This document shows positions 1 through 5,973 of a DNA stretch of 11,444 bases, piece by piece. Numbering within the stretch: the first letter of the stretch is position 1; each line of letters opens with the position of its first letter. Position numbers and translations under genes: made by a program. The stretch covers positions 1 through 11,444 of the forward strand of contig JAFXIM010000272.1 of the NCBI GenBank assembly GCA_017533165.1, in the 5' to 3' direction. The notes below the pieces were generated by a model. It saw only the letters and a list, made by a program, of their open reading frames with translations. It searched no databases and was not told the DNA's origin. This stretch comes from Eggerthellaceae bacterium. GTDB taxonomy: Bacteria > Actinomycetota > Coriobacteriia > Coriobacteriales > Eggerthellaceae.

Positions 1-633
1 CGGGAGGCAGTTGAACGCGATGCGGTGGGCGAAGGCGCTCACGGTGAGCTCCTCGCCGTCGAGGAACTGCCGGGTCTGGTCGTAGAGCTCGGCCATGGCC
101 GGCGCGCCGGCGCCGGAAGCTGCCTGGTAGGTGGACACGACCACGCGCTTAATGCCCTTGCCGGCCTCATACAGCGGCTTCAAGGCAACGACCATCTGGA
201 TGGTGGAACAGTTGGGGTTGGCGATAACGCCGGAATGCCACTCGATGTCTTGCGGGTTCACCTCGGGCACCACCAGCGGCACGTCCTCGTCCATGCGAAA
301 CGCGCTCGAGTTGTCGATCATGACCGCGCCGGCAGCCACAACGGCCTCGCGCATGGCCTTGGACACGGACCCGCCGGCGGAGAACAGCGCGATGTCGACG
401 CCCTCGAAGGCCTCGGGGGTCATCTCCTGCACGGTAAGCTCGCCCGCTCGAACCTCACCGCAGCCCTTGAAGGGGATCTTCTTGCCCGCAGAGCGAGCGG
501 AAGCCAACGCGCGGACCTCGCTCGCCGGGAAGTTGAGGTCATGCAGCACCTCGAGGAATTCCTGGCCGACAGCGCCCGTAGCACCCGCAACAGCGACAAC
601 CGGATTTGCCGGCATTTCCTTAGTCCAAGCCAT
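1..633 (-). CDS. asd: Aspartate-semialdehyde dehydrogenase, 3' end cut off by window edge
   Basis: NADPH-dependent reduction of L-aspartyl-4-phosphate to aspartate semialdehyde, the branch point to lysine/diaminopimelate, threonine and methionine; cytoplasmic. 211 codons are present of a family length near 340-360, so the C-terminal dimerisation part is missing. Visible: the nucleotide-binding GATGAVG at residues 17-23, SAGGSVS near 85-91, DNSSAFR at 107-113, and the active-site NPNCSTIQ with the predicted catalytic Cys142. The ATG at 633 is chosen because a purine-rich AGGTAAG lies just upstream, inside the last codons of lysC, with only 5 nt between the lysC stop and this start. This implies an operon and probably translational coupling. 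Met7 is a less likely alternative start. Identity is secure from the motifs and the lysC partner. Confidence 0.95.
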   Translation of the reverse strand, partial: MAWTKEMPANPVVAVAGATGAVGQEFLEVLHDLNFPASEVRALASARSAGKKIPFKGCGEVRAGELTVQEMTPEAFEGVDIALFSAGGSVSKAMREAVVAAGAVMIDNSSAFRMDEDVPLVVPEVNPQDIEWHSGVIANPNCSTIQMVVALKPLYEAGKGIKRVVVSTYQAASGAGAPAMAELYDQTRQFLDGEELTVSAFAHRIAFNCLP

Positions 634-638
634 GGATC

Positions 639-1181
639 TTACCTGCCCTTCTTCATCTTCGCGGCGATCTCCTCCGCGGAAAGCTGCTTCTCTTCGAACA
701 CGCTGTCGGAGTCAAGTCCGAAAGCGGTGTGCAGGCAGCGAACCGCCTGCGTAGCCTGCGCGCCATCAACCACGACGGACAGGCGGATAGGCGACGTGGA
801 AATCGCCAGAATGTTGATCTCGTTTTCGCCAAGCGTAGCGAAAGCCTTCGCGGCAACGCCCGGGGAGGACTTCATACCCGTGCCCACCAGGCTTACCTTC
901 GCAATGGATTCCTCCACCACGTACTCGCCCGCCTGAATCTCCTCGACCACGCGGTCAAGCGTGCTCTTTGCGCGGGCCAGGTCGGCTCCGGGGCAGGTGA
1001 AACTGATGTCGGTGTAACCGTCGAGCGAAATGTTCTGGATGATCATGTCGACGCTCACGTTGTTGCCAGCCAGCGAGCCGAACAGACGAGCCGCAACGCC
1101 GGTGCTATCGGGCACGCGGCGAATGGTGACCTTCACCTCAGACGTATCGTGAGCGATGCCGGTGATGACCGCTTCCTCCAT
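639..1181 (-). CDS. Probable aspartate kinase beta subunit from internal in-frame start
   Basis: An in-frame ATG (Met246 of LysC) is preceded by AAGGAGG at 1190-1196 with an 8-nt spacer, a near-perfect Shine-Dalgarno that is clearly better than the one for the full-length start. The product would be 180 aa beginning MEEAVITGIA, containing only the two ACT regulatory domains. In Corynebacterium glutamicum and Bacillus subtilis, lysC encodes alpha and beta subunits by exactly this arrangement (alpha2beta2 enzyme), and the C. glutamicum beta subunit, as I recall, starts at the matching MEEAV site. The site and spacing are visible; that it is used here is inference from the family. Confidence 0.65.
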   Translation of the reverse strand: MEEAVITGIAHDTSEVKVTIRRVPDSTGVAARLFGSLAGNNVSVDMIIQNISLDGYTDISFTCPGADLARAKSTLDRVVEEIQAGEYVVEESIAKVSLVGTGMKSSPGVAAKAFATLGENEINILAISTSPIRLSVVVDGAQATQAVRCLHTAFGLDSDSVFEEKQLSAEEIAAKMKKGR

Positions 1182-1916
1182 GTCGGGATCCTCCTTGACG
1201 TAGGTACCTTCCGCATCGGAAAACGCGGAACGGGAATGAATGACAACGTTCCATTTGCGCGCGAACTCAACGGCGCGGCTCTGAAGTACGCCCGAACCAG
1301 CGCTTGCCAGCTCGAGCATATCGTCGTAGGAAATCTGATCGAGCTTCTTGGCGCGGGGGACGACGCGCGGATCACAGGTGTACACGCCCTCGACGTCGGA
1401 GTAGATCTCGCAAACGTCAGCCTGAATGCCCCAGGCAACCGCAACTGCCGTGGTGTCAGATCCGCCACGACCAAGCGTGGTGATGTCATCGTTTTTGTCA
1501 ATGCCCTGGAAACCCGCGATAACCGGAATGACGCCATCGTCAAGCGCGCGCATAATGCGCTCGTTGTCCACCTTGACGATCTTTGCCTTGTTGTGGGTTC
1601 CGTCGGTCTCGATGCCCGCCTGACGACCCGTAAAGCTCATAGAGCGATAGCCAAGAGCCTCGATGGCCATGGCCAGAAGCGTCATGGAAACGTGCTCGCC
1701 GGTCGAAAGCAAACGGTCGAGCTCGCGCGCGGGCGGATTGGCGTTGATGGCATTCGCCAGACCAACCAACTCGTCGGTGGTTTTTCCCATAGCGGACACA
1801 ACGGCGACCACCTGATGGCCCTCCTGCTTGAGCCTCACCAAACGCTTCGCAACGTTTTTGATGCGCTCGGGAGAGGCAACCGAAGTACCGCCGAACTTAG
1901 CTACGATTAGTGACAT
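639..1916 (-). CDS. lysC: Aspartate kinase (alpha subunit, full length)
   Basis: Phosphorylates L-aspartate to aspartyl-4-phosphate, the committed step to lysine/DAP, threonine and methionine. 425 aa, the usual length of monofunctional Gram-positive/actinobacterial enzymes. The kinase domain covers about residues 1-235: KFGGTSV at 7-13, STGEH at 71-75, GRGGSD at 149-154 and SDVEGVYTCDPR at 173-184. Two C-terminal ACT domains follow, about 263-335 (with VDMIIQNIS) and 342-410 (with KVSLVGTGMKS), where feedback by lysine and/or threonine would act in this family. Start ATG at 1916 gives the canonical N-terminus MSLIVAKFGG; the Shine-Dalgarno is weak (GAGGGG about 15 nt upstream, AAGAG nearer). 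It is followed at once by asd. A second, internal translation start is annotated separately. Confidence 0.97.
   Translation of the reverse strand: MSLIVAKFGGTSVASPERIKNVAKRLVRLKQEGHQVVAVVSAMGKTTDELVGLANAINANPPARELDRLLSTGEHVSMTLLAMAIEALGYRSMSFTGRQAGIETDGTHNKAKIVKVDNERIMRALDDGVIPVIAGFQGIDKNDDITTLGRGGSDTTAVAVAWGIQADVCEIYSDVEGVYTCDPRVVPRAKKLDQISYDDMLELASAGSGVLQSRAVEFARKWNVVIHSRSAFSDAEGTYVKEDPDMEEAVITGIAHDTSEVKVTIRRVPDSTGVAARLFGSLAGNNVSVDMIIQNISLDGYTDISFTCPGADLARAKSTLDRVVEEIQAGEYVVEESIAKVSLVGTGMKSSPGVAAKAFATLGENEINILAISTSPIRLSVVVDGAQATQAVRCLHTAFGLDSDSVFEEKQLSAEEIAAKMKKGR
1190..1196 (-). promoter_or_regulatory. Internal Shine-Dalgarno inside lysC
   Basis: AAGGAGG on the minus strand, 8 nt before the in-frame ATG at 1181-1179. 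It overlaps codons for Lys-Glu-Asp of LysC, so the protein sequence permits it, but the exact match and good spacing point to a working ribosome-binding site for the beta subunit. Confidence 0.65.
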
Positions 1917-2192
1917 GTCGTTCTCTTTATCCCCTCAAACTCGGTGACGCCTCACTATACCAAAGAAATGTCCCGGAACTTGTTTCTGGCCCTGTTAAAG
2001 ATGACGAGAGGGCACTTCGGCTTCGTCGCGAGCACCACGGGCGAGCAACGCTTCGACAACGCGCTGACGCGGGGCGTTCAAGATCAGCCGGAGCCTCTGT
2101 ATATTGGCGGAGAAGGTAAGCAAAACGCTCAGGAAAGGAGGTGGCTCACGCCCGATTCGCGCAGGAGAGCGGAGATGCGTCGAGCTCGGGGC
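1917..2192. other. Intergenic region between DUF1836 gene and lysC
   Basis: This 276-bp gap holds the candidate lysC -10 box and, next to the DUF1836 stop, the downstream copy of a 14-bp direct repeat. A strong Shine-Dalgarno-like AGGAAAGGAGG on the plus strand near 2131-2141 has no plausible gene behind it. I looked for a lysine riboswitch upstream of lysC and did not recognise its conserved boxes. No good Rho-independent terminator is visible after the DUF1836 gene. Confidence 0.5.
1954..1959 (-). promoter_or_regulatory. Candidate -10 box of the lysC-asd promoter
   Basis: Minus-strand TATAGT, with the expected transcription start near 1947 and a leader of about 30 nt before the lysC ATG. 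No convincing -35 hexamer is seen 16-18 nt upstream (best is CAAGTT), so this is a weak call. Read-through from the DUF1836 gene upstream on the same strand is the alternative. Confidence 0.35.
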
Positions 2193-2209
2193 CTAGTCGA
2201 GCTCGGGGC
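2179..2209. repeat. 14-bp direct repeat across the DUF1836 stop codon
   Basis: GTCGAGCTCGGGGC occurs at 2179-2192 and again at 2196-2209, a 17-bp period with the TAG stop of the DUF1836 gene between the copies. The second copy encodes the last residues (SPELD) and the first lies just downstream of the stop. It looks like a small tandem duplication of the gene's tail. Confidence 0.85.
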
Positions 2210-2741
2210 TTTCGGGATATGCGACATCGCCTTTGTCACGCACACCTTCGAAGCACTTGTTGAGGTAGACGACGTTGGTCATGGCTATCACGCAGTAGCG
2301 CAGCATGGCCTTTTCCTCGGACTCGGTAACGCCCGTATCCTCAAGCGCATCGATCAAACCGAAAGTGTAGCCGAGAGCCATCTCCATCTGGTCGCACAGG
2401 TAATCCCACGCCGTGGGCACATCGTAAGTCCTCTGCTGCATTTGGATGAACAGACGCAAGTTGTCGATGGTCAGAACGCTCTTCGCAAGGGACACAAACA
2501 TAAGGTAGGCGATCTGCTCCGCGAAGTAGCGCTTCTTGATCGGATTGGGAATAAGCCCTTGCTTGACATAGTTGCCAACCATGGAGGCTGTCAAAGAAGG
2601 CACGCCCAACTGCCCGAGGGAAGCGTTGACGTACTGGACAACTTGCTCGAGATACAAGCCGACATTGGGCAGCTCCCGATAGCGCGGAAGACGGAAATCT
2701 GCCATGGATTCAGCAATGTGTTGTCTCATGTTTATGTTCAT
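2193..2741 (-). CDS. DUF1836 family protein, probable transcriptional regulator
   Basis: 182 aa from the ATG at 2741. The DUF1836 signature is clear: FRLPRYRELPNVGLYLEQVV at residues 16-35, then SLTASMVGNYVKQGLIPNPIKKRY at 49-72, the part resembling a MerR-like DNA-recognition helix, followed by helical IAYLMFVSLAKSVLTIDNLR. Members (B. subtilis YkrK type) are small cytoplasmic proteins presumed to bind DNA; the ligand is unknown. The frame is open 18 codons further upstream, but that stretch contains a well-formed promoter whose start point falls on the chosen ATG, and it lacks a Shine-Dalgarno, so the upstream start is rejected. The mRNA is probably leaderless. The gene is divergent from degV, which could be its target, though nothing in the sequence proves this. 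The 3' end carries a short tandem duplication. Confidence 0.85.
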   Translation of the reverse strand: MNINMRQHIAESMADFRLPRYRELPNVGLYLEQVVQYVNASLGQLGVPSLTASMVGNYVKQGLIPNPIKKRYFAEQIAYLMFVSLAKSVLTIDNLRLFIQMQQRTYDVPTAWDYLCDQMEMALGYTFGLIDALEDTGVTESEEKAMLRYCVIAMTNVVYLNKCFEGVRDKGDVAYPESPELD

Positions 2742-2748
2742 GGGAAAA

Positions 2749-2777
2749 ATTGTAGTGTGAGGGACCAACTGATGCAA
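2749..2777 (-). promoter_or_regulatory. Sigma-70-type promoter of the DUF1836 gene (leaderless)
   Basis: Minus strand: -35 TTGCAT (2772-2777), 17-bp spacer, -10 TACAAT (2749-2754). The predicted start point, 2742 or 2741, coincides with the A of the DUF1836 ATG, which has no Shine-Dalgarno. This supports a leaderless transcript. Confidence 0.65.
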
Positions 2778-2818
2778 TATGGTTATTAGAAACATTTAAC
2801 AAGGTTTTTTAAACCCTG

Positions 2819-2853
2819 TATACACCTCTTCACCCGAGTGCTATATTTGGGTG
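2819..2853 (+). promoter_or_regulatory. Candidate degV promoter with inverted repeat around -10
   Basis: -35-like TATACA (2819-2824), 17-bp spacer, and extended -10 TGC-TATATT (TG at 2839-2840, hexamer 2842-2847). The inverted repeat CACCC (2831-2835) / GGGTG (2849-2853) brackets the -10 and is a plausible operator. Transcription would start near 2854, giving a leader of about 60 nt. Confidence 0.45.
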
Positions 2854-2913
2854 TGAGATAATCTTCGTCCGTTTGACTATCGGTAGGGTAAGAACTTTTA
2901 CCAGGAGCACACC

Positions 2914-3762
2914 ATGCAGTACGCAATCGTAACCGATTCTTCATCCGACCTGACCTACGCCAGCCAACTCGACCTCCCCGAGGAAATCGGCTTCGGCGTG
3001 GCCCCCCTCAAGATCGTCGCAGGCGAACGCGAGTGGATCGACGCCCCGGAAACCGACATCGTTGAGATGGTCGACTACCTTGCCGGCTACAGCGGCAAGT
3101 CGGGTACCGCCTGCCCCGGCACGGGCGATTGGATCAAAGCCTTCAATGGAGCTATGGAGGTTTTCGGTGCCACCATCACGAGCAAACTCTCCGGCAGCTA
3201 CAACTCCGCCATCGTCGCAAAGGACGTCTACGAGAAGGAGAACCCTGGCGCGCGCGTGCATATCGTAGACTCCCTTTCTACGGGTCCGCAGCTTTGGCTC
3301 ATTGCGGAAAAGCTCAAGGAGCTCATCGAAGCAGGCCTTCCCTTCGACACCATCCGCGACGAAATCGAAGCCTACCGCGACAACACTGAGCTCCTGTTCA
3401 GCCTCGAGTCACTCACCAACTTAGCCAACAACGGCCGCGTAAGCCCCGCTGTTGCCAAAATCGCCGACATGCTCAACATCCGCATTGTCGGCTTTGCCGT
3501 GGAGGGTCAACTTGACCCGGCCCATAAAGTGCGCGGCGAGAAGAAGATGTTTGCCACCATAGTGAAGCAGGTCGTCGAGAAGGGATGCAACGGCAAGAAG
3601 ATCCGCATTGCCCACGTCCTGAACGAAGCCGGCGCCATCAAGCTCAAGGGCATGCTGCAGGAAGTCTTCCCCGAGGCCCAGATCGAGCTGAACGCAACGC
3701 GTGCGCTTGACAGCTTCTATGCTGAGCGCGGCGGTCTGCTGGTTGCCTTCGAAACGAAATAA
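2914..3762 (+). CDS. DegV family protein (FakB-like fatty-acid-binding protein)
   Basis: 282 aa, the normal DegV length. DegV/FakB proteins bind a fatty acid and present it to the kinase FakA for acyl-phosphate formation and phospholipid synthesis; cytoplasmic. Visible: IVTDSSSDLT at residues 5-14, GKSGTACPGTGDW at 61-73 where the family has its Ser/Thr fatty-acid carboxylate site (classically TSQPS), SGSYNSA at 93-99, VDSLSTGPQ at 118-126, and LTNLANNGRVS at 167-177 (the conserved G-G-R-I/V region). The C-terminus RALDSFYAERGGLLVAFE replaces the H-x-GPGALG of classical members, as in a subfamily I associate with Firmicutes and Coriobacteria. AGGAG lies 8 nt before the ATG. No fakA is in the window. 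Divergent from the DUF1836 regulator and followed by a terminator. Confidence 0.9.
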   Translation: MQYAIVTDSSSDLTYASQLDLPEEIGFGVAPLKIVAGEREWIDAPETDIVEMVDYLAGYSGKSGTACPGTGDWIKAFNGAMEVFGATITSKLSGSYNSAIVAKDVYEKENPGARVHIVDSLSTGPQLWLIAEKLKELIEAGLPFDTIRDEIEAYRDNTELLFSLESLTNLANNGRVSPAVAKIADMLNIRIVGFAVEGQLDPAHKVRGEKKMFATIVKQVVEKGCNGKKIRIAHVLNEAGAIKLKGMLQEVFPEAQIELNATRALDSFYAERGGLLVAFETK

Positions 3763-3787
3763 GTTTCTCAAGGGGATTCGTCATCTG

Positions 3788-3816
3788 AGAGCCGGCTGCG
3801 TTCAGTCGGCTCTTTT
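3788..3816 (+). terminator. Rho-independent terminator after degV
   Basis: Stem AGAGCCGGCT / AGTCGGCTCT (one G-T wobble), 6-nt loop, then TTTT. It lies 25 nt past the degV stop and separates degV from murB. Confidence 0.85.
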
Positions 3817-3886
3817 AATTGCGACCCTAGCTGCACTTGATTGGTGCTTTTGCGCACCCCGATTACTGCGTCCAGTCGGCTCTTTT
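3796..3886. repeat. Duplicated 3' half of the degV terminator
   Basis: CTGCGTTCAGTCGGCTCTTT at 3796-3815 (plus one more T) recurs with one difference (T to C) at 3866-3886, 70 bp downstream. The second copy lacks the matching left stem arm, so it cannot form the same hairpin. It lies in the murB promoter region, just before the TATAAT box. Confidence 0.85.
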
Positions 3887-3895
3887 CCCATGTCC

Positions 3896-3901
3896 TATAA
3901 T
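3896..3901 (+). promoter_or_regulatory. -10 box of the murB promoter
   Basis: Perfect TATAAT 35 nt before the murB ATG. The -35 position, about 3873-3878, falls inside the duplicated terminator fragment and reads CAGTCG, a poor match, so activation or an upstream element may be needed. Transcription would start near 3908. Confidence 0.55.
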
Positions 3902-3935
3902 ATGCGTAAACACCAAGCCGATAACAAGGAGCCCC

Positions 3936-4976
3936 ATGAACCACGAAACGCTGCCCGAGCGAGACACCGCCTCACCCGAAGCGGAATTTGATCCCTGGGC
4001 TCAGCCGGAAATGCCTTCGGGCGTTTGCTGCAAAGATGGCGTATGCATGATGGTCGGCCCCGATGTGGGCGACCAGCTGCGTTTCTTTGCGGGCGCGGAA
4101 AACGTCTTCGAAAACGAACCCATGAGCAAGCACACCACGTTTGAGATCGGCGGCCCTGCCGACTGGTTGGTCACGCCGCAAGCTGTTAACGACGTTCGCT
4201 ACATCATCGATTGCGCTCGCGACCACGAGCTGCCCGTGCACATCATTGGCCTGGGCAGCGACCTTCTGATTTCCGACGAGGGTCTGCGCGGCGTTGTCGT
4301 TAAGTTCGCAGAAAACCTCTCCGCAATCACGATTGGAGGCACGCTTCTCACCGCTGAAGCCGGCGCATCAAATGAAGCGGTCGCCAAGGCCGCCATGGAG
4401 GCGGGTCTTGCCGGCTACGAGTTTGCAAGCGGAATCCCAGGCAGCATTGGCGGTGCAGCCATCATGAACGCTGGCGCCTATGACGGCGAGTTTGCACACG
4501 TGGCAATCTCTCTTTCCTGCCTTACGCCCGAAGGCGATATCGTGGAGGTCAGCCGCGCAGAGGCAGACTGGTCCTACCGTCACAGCATGATGGACGAATG
4601 CGGTTACGTGGTGCTGAGCGCCACCCTGCAGCTTGAGCCCGATGACAAGGACGCCATCTGGGCTCGCATGGAGGACCTGCGCATCCGCCGCGAAAGCAAG
4701 CAGCCCCTGGAGATGCCGAGCGCGGGCAGCACTTTCAAGCGCCCGACTGGCTATTTCGCAGGCAAGCTCATCCAGGACGCAGGCCTTATGGGGTACGCCG
4801 TCGGCGGTGCCCAGGTGTCAACCAAGCATGCCGGATTCGTCGTTAACGCTGGAGGCGCAACGGCAGCTGACGTTCGTCAGCTTATCGCCGATGTACAAGA
4901 TCGCATTTTCGAGGCACAGGGCGTTCGCCTTGAACCCGAAGTGCGCATGTGGGGTTTTGGTAACAAGTCGGTTTAA
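3936..4976 (+). CDS. murB: UDP-N-acetylenolpyruvoylglucosamine reductase (type II) with N-terminal extension
   Basis: FAD/NADPH enzyme reducing UDP-GlcNAc-enolpyruvate to UDP-MurNAc, the second committed step of peptidoglycan synthesis. 346 aa against about 300 for typical type II MurB. FAD-binding region: TFEIGGPADW (68-77), GLGSDLLISDEG (105-116), ASGIPGSIGGAAIMNAGAYDGE (164-185). Substrate domain: YRHS (214-217, catalytic-region Arg215), SAGSTFKRP (262-270) with the predicted proton-donor Ser265, and LEPEVRMWG (332-340) with predicted Glu335. The type I YLxxLA-type loop is absent. ATG at 3936 is chosen for AAGGAG 4 nt upstream and TATAAT before it; the frame extends upstream to a TTG at 3837, but that passes through the promoter. 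The first 45 or so residues are an acidic extension with CCKDGVC at 31-37, not part of the usual enzyme. Likely operon with the hydrolase 33 nt downstream. Confidence 0.95.
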   Translation: MNHETLPERDTASPEAEFDPWAQPEMPSGVCCKDGVCMMVGPDVGDQLRFFAGAENVFENEPMSKHTTFEIGGPADWLVTPQAVNDVRYIIDCARDHELPVHIIGLGSDLLISDEGLRGVVVKFAENLSAITIGGTLLTAEAGASNEAVAKAAMEAGLAGYEFASGIPGSIGGAAIMNAGAYDGEFAHVAISLSCLTPEGDIVEVSRAEADWSYRHSMMDECGYVVLSATLQLEPDDKDAIWARMEDLRIRRESKQPLEMPSAGSTFKRPTGYFAGKLIQDAGLMGYAVGGAQVSTKHAGFVVNAGGATAADVRQLIADVQDRIFEAQGVRLEPEVRMWGFGNKSV

Positions 4977-5009
4977 TGAAGCCGGCTTTTCCTAGGGAAA
5001 GGAATCTTC

Positions 5010-5864
5010 ATGGCAGTTGAGTACACTTTCGAGAGCTTCGATGGCATCAAGCTCTACGGCAAGACGGACGCCGTCGATGATCCGCGCGCCGTCATCGTGA
5101 TCGTGCACGGCCTGTGCGAGCATCAGGGTCGCTACGATTACCTCACCATGCGCTTGAACGCCCAGGGTTATTCGGTCTACCGCTTTGACCACCGCGGTCA
5201 TGGCCGCAGCGAGGGCCAGAAGATCTACTACTCCAACTTCGAGGAGATCGCCAAGGACGTCGACGTCGTCGTCGAGCGCGCGCTGGTGGAAAACCCCATG
5301 GCTCCCCTCTACATCATCGGCCACAGCATGGGCGGCTACGCTTCCGCTCTCTACGGCACCATGTTCCCGGGCAAGGTCGACGGCTACGTGCTCTCCGGCG
5401 CATGGACGCGCGACAACAAGGGCCTGACCAAGGCTGCCGTCGAAGCTGACGCACCCGATTTGGTCTACATTCCCAACGAGCTCGGCGATGGCGTTTGCTC
5501 CGACCCGGCAGTCGGCCGCGCCTATGAGGCAGACCCCTATGTCATCAAGGAAATGTCGCTTGGTCTGTTCCGCGCCGTCAACGCAGGTCAGAAGTGGATG
5601 AAGGAAAACGCCGAGCAGTTCGTCGAGCCCGTCATCTTACTGCACGGTGCCGATGACGCCCTGGTTGACGTTACCGACAGCCTTGAGTTCTTCCAGGAGA
5701 TCGGCAGCACCGACAAGAGCATGCGCATCTATGCTGGACTGATGCATGAGATTTTCAACGAGTACGACAAGGATGCCGTCATCGACGACGCCCTCGAGTG
5801 GCTGGCAGGACACGCCGACTTCATCGCTTACGCGTTCGACGCCGGCGAGGAGATCGACGAGTAA
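5010..5864 (+). CDS. Alpha/beta hydrolase, monoacylglycerol lipase-like
   Basis: 284 aa, cytoplasmic, no signal peptide. A serine hydrolase of the lysophospholipase/monoacylglycerol-lipase group (COG2267, Hydrolase_4 type). Oxyanion-side VHGLCEHQGRYDYL at residues 32-45, DHRGHGRSEG at 60-69, nucleophile elbow GHSMGGY at 104-110 (Ser106), acid in HGADDALVD (Asp216), and His246 in LMHEIFNE: a complete catalytic triad. A cap region of about 130-190 gives no specificity clue. AAAGGA sits about 8 nt before the ATG. It lies 33 nt after murB with no terminator between, so it is probably co-transcribed. Its role may be membrane-lipid turnover, but the substrate cannot be read from sequence. Transcription probably ends in the palindrome array downstream. 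Confidence 0.88.
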   Translation: MAVEYTFESFDGIKLYGKTDAVDDPRAVIVIVHGLCEHQGRYDYLTMRLNAQGYSVYRFDHRGHGRSEGQKIYYSNFEEIAKDVDVVVERALVENPMAPLYIIGHSMGGYASALYGTMFPGKVDGYVLSGAWTRDNKGLTKAAVEADAPDLVYIPNELGDGVCSDPAVGRAYEADPYVIKEMSLGLFRAVNAGQKWMKENAEQFVEPVILLHGADDALVDVTDSLEFFQEIGSTDKSMRIYAGLMHEIFNEYDKDAVIDDALEWLAGHADFIAYAFDAGEEIDE

Positions 5865-5880
5865 AGATCGCATTGGCAAT

Positions 5881-5899
5881 ATTGACCTCTTGGGTCAAT
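5881..5899. repeat. Inverted repeat ATTGACC/GGTCAAT
   Basis: Perfect 7-bp arms with a 5-nt loop (TCTTG), 17 nt after the hydrolase stop. It is the first member of the TTGACC-type palindrome array that fills the gap to ddl. Confidence 0.85.
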
Positions 5900-5913
5900 G
5901 AAACATAGGCAGA

Positions 5914-5951
5914 ATGTCAAAAGGACTGACCCAGGTCAGTCCTTTTGACAT
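5914..5951. terminator. Perfect 38-nt palindrome, probable bidirectional terminator
   Basis: Left arm ATGTCAAAAGGACTGACC (5914-5931), 2-nt centre CA, and an exactly complementary right arm (5934-5951). As RNA, either strand gives a GC-rich stem (GGACTGACC/GGTCAGTCC) flanked by A4 and T4, so it can end transcripts from both the hydrolase (plus) and ddl (minus), which converge here. The 18-bp perfect match and tiny loop exceed what termination needs, and the centre is shared with the next palindrome, so another role or a mobile origin is possible. Confidence 0.8.
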
Positions 5952-5973
5952 AACGAGACAGAAAACACATCTT

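Noticed and set aside
25..936. Long plus-strand open frames opposite asd and lysC
   Set aside because: They are shadows of clearly recognisable minus-strand genes; no Shine-Dalgarno or family resemblance.
2109..2121. GGAGAAGGTAAGC shared with 9240-9252
   Set aside because: A 13-bp match within 11 kb on two strands is expected about once by chance.
2131..2145. Strong Shine-Dalgarno AGGAAAGGAGG on the plus strand
   Set aside because: The following GTG overlaps it, and any reading runs antisense into the DUF1836 gene with no recognisable product.
1917..2192. Lysine riboswitch upstream of lysC
   Set aside because: A GCCGAAG match is present, but the other conserved L-box segments and their order are not seen.
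5945..5950. TTGACA and TTGACC copies as promoter -35 boxes
   Set aside because: None has an acceptable -10 about 17 bp downstream on the matching strand.
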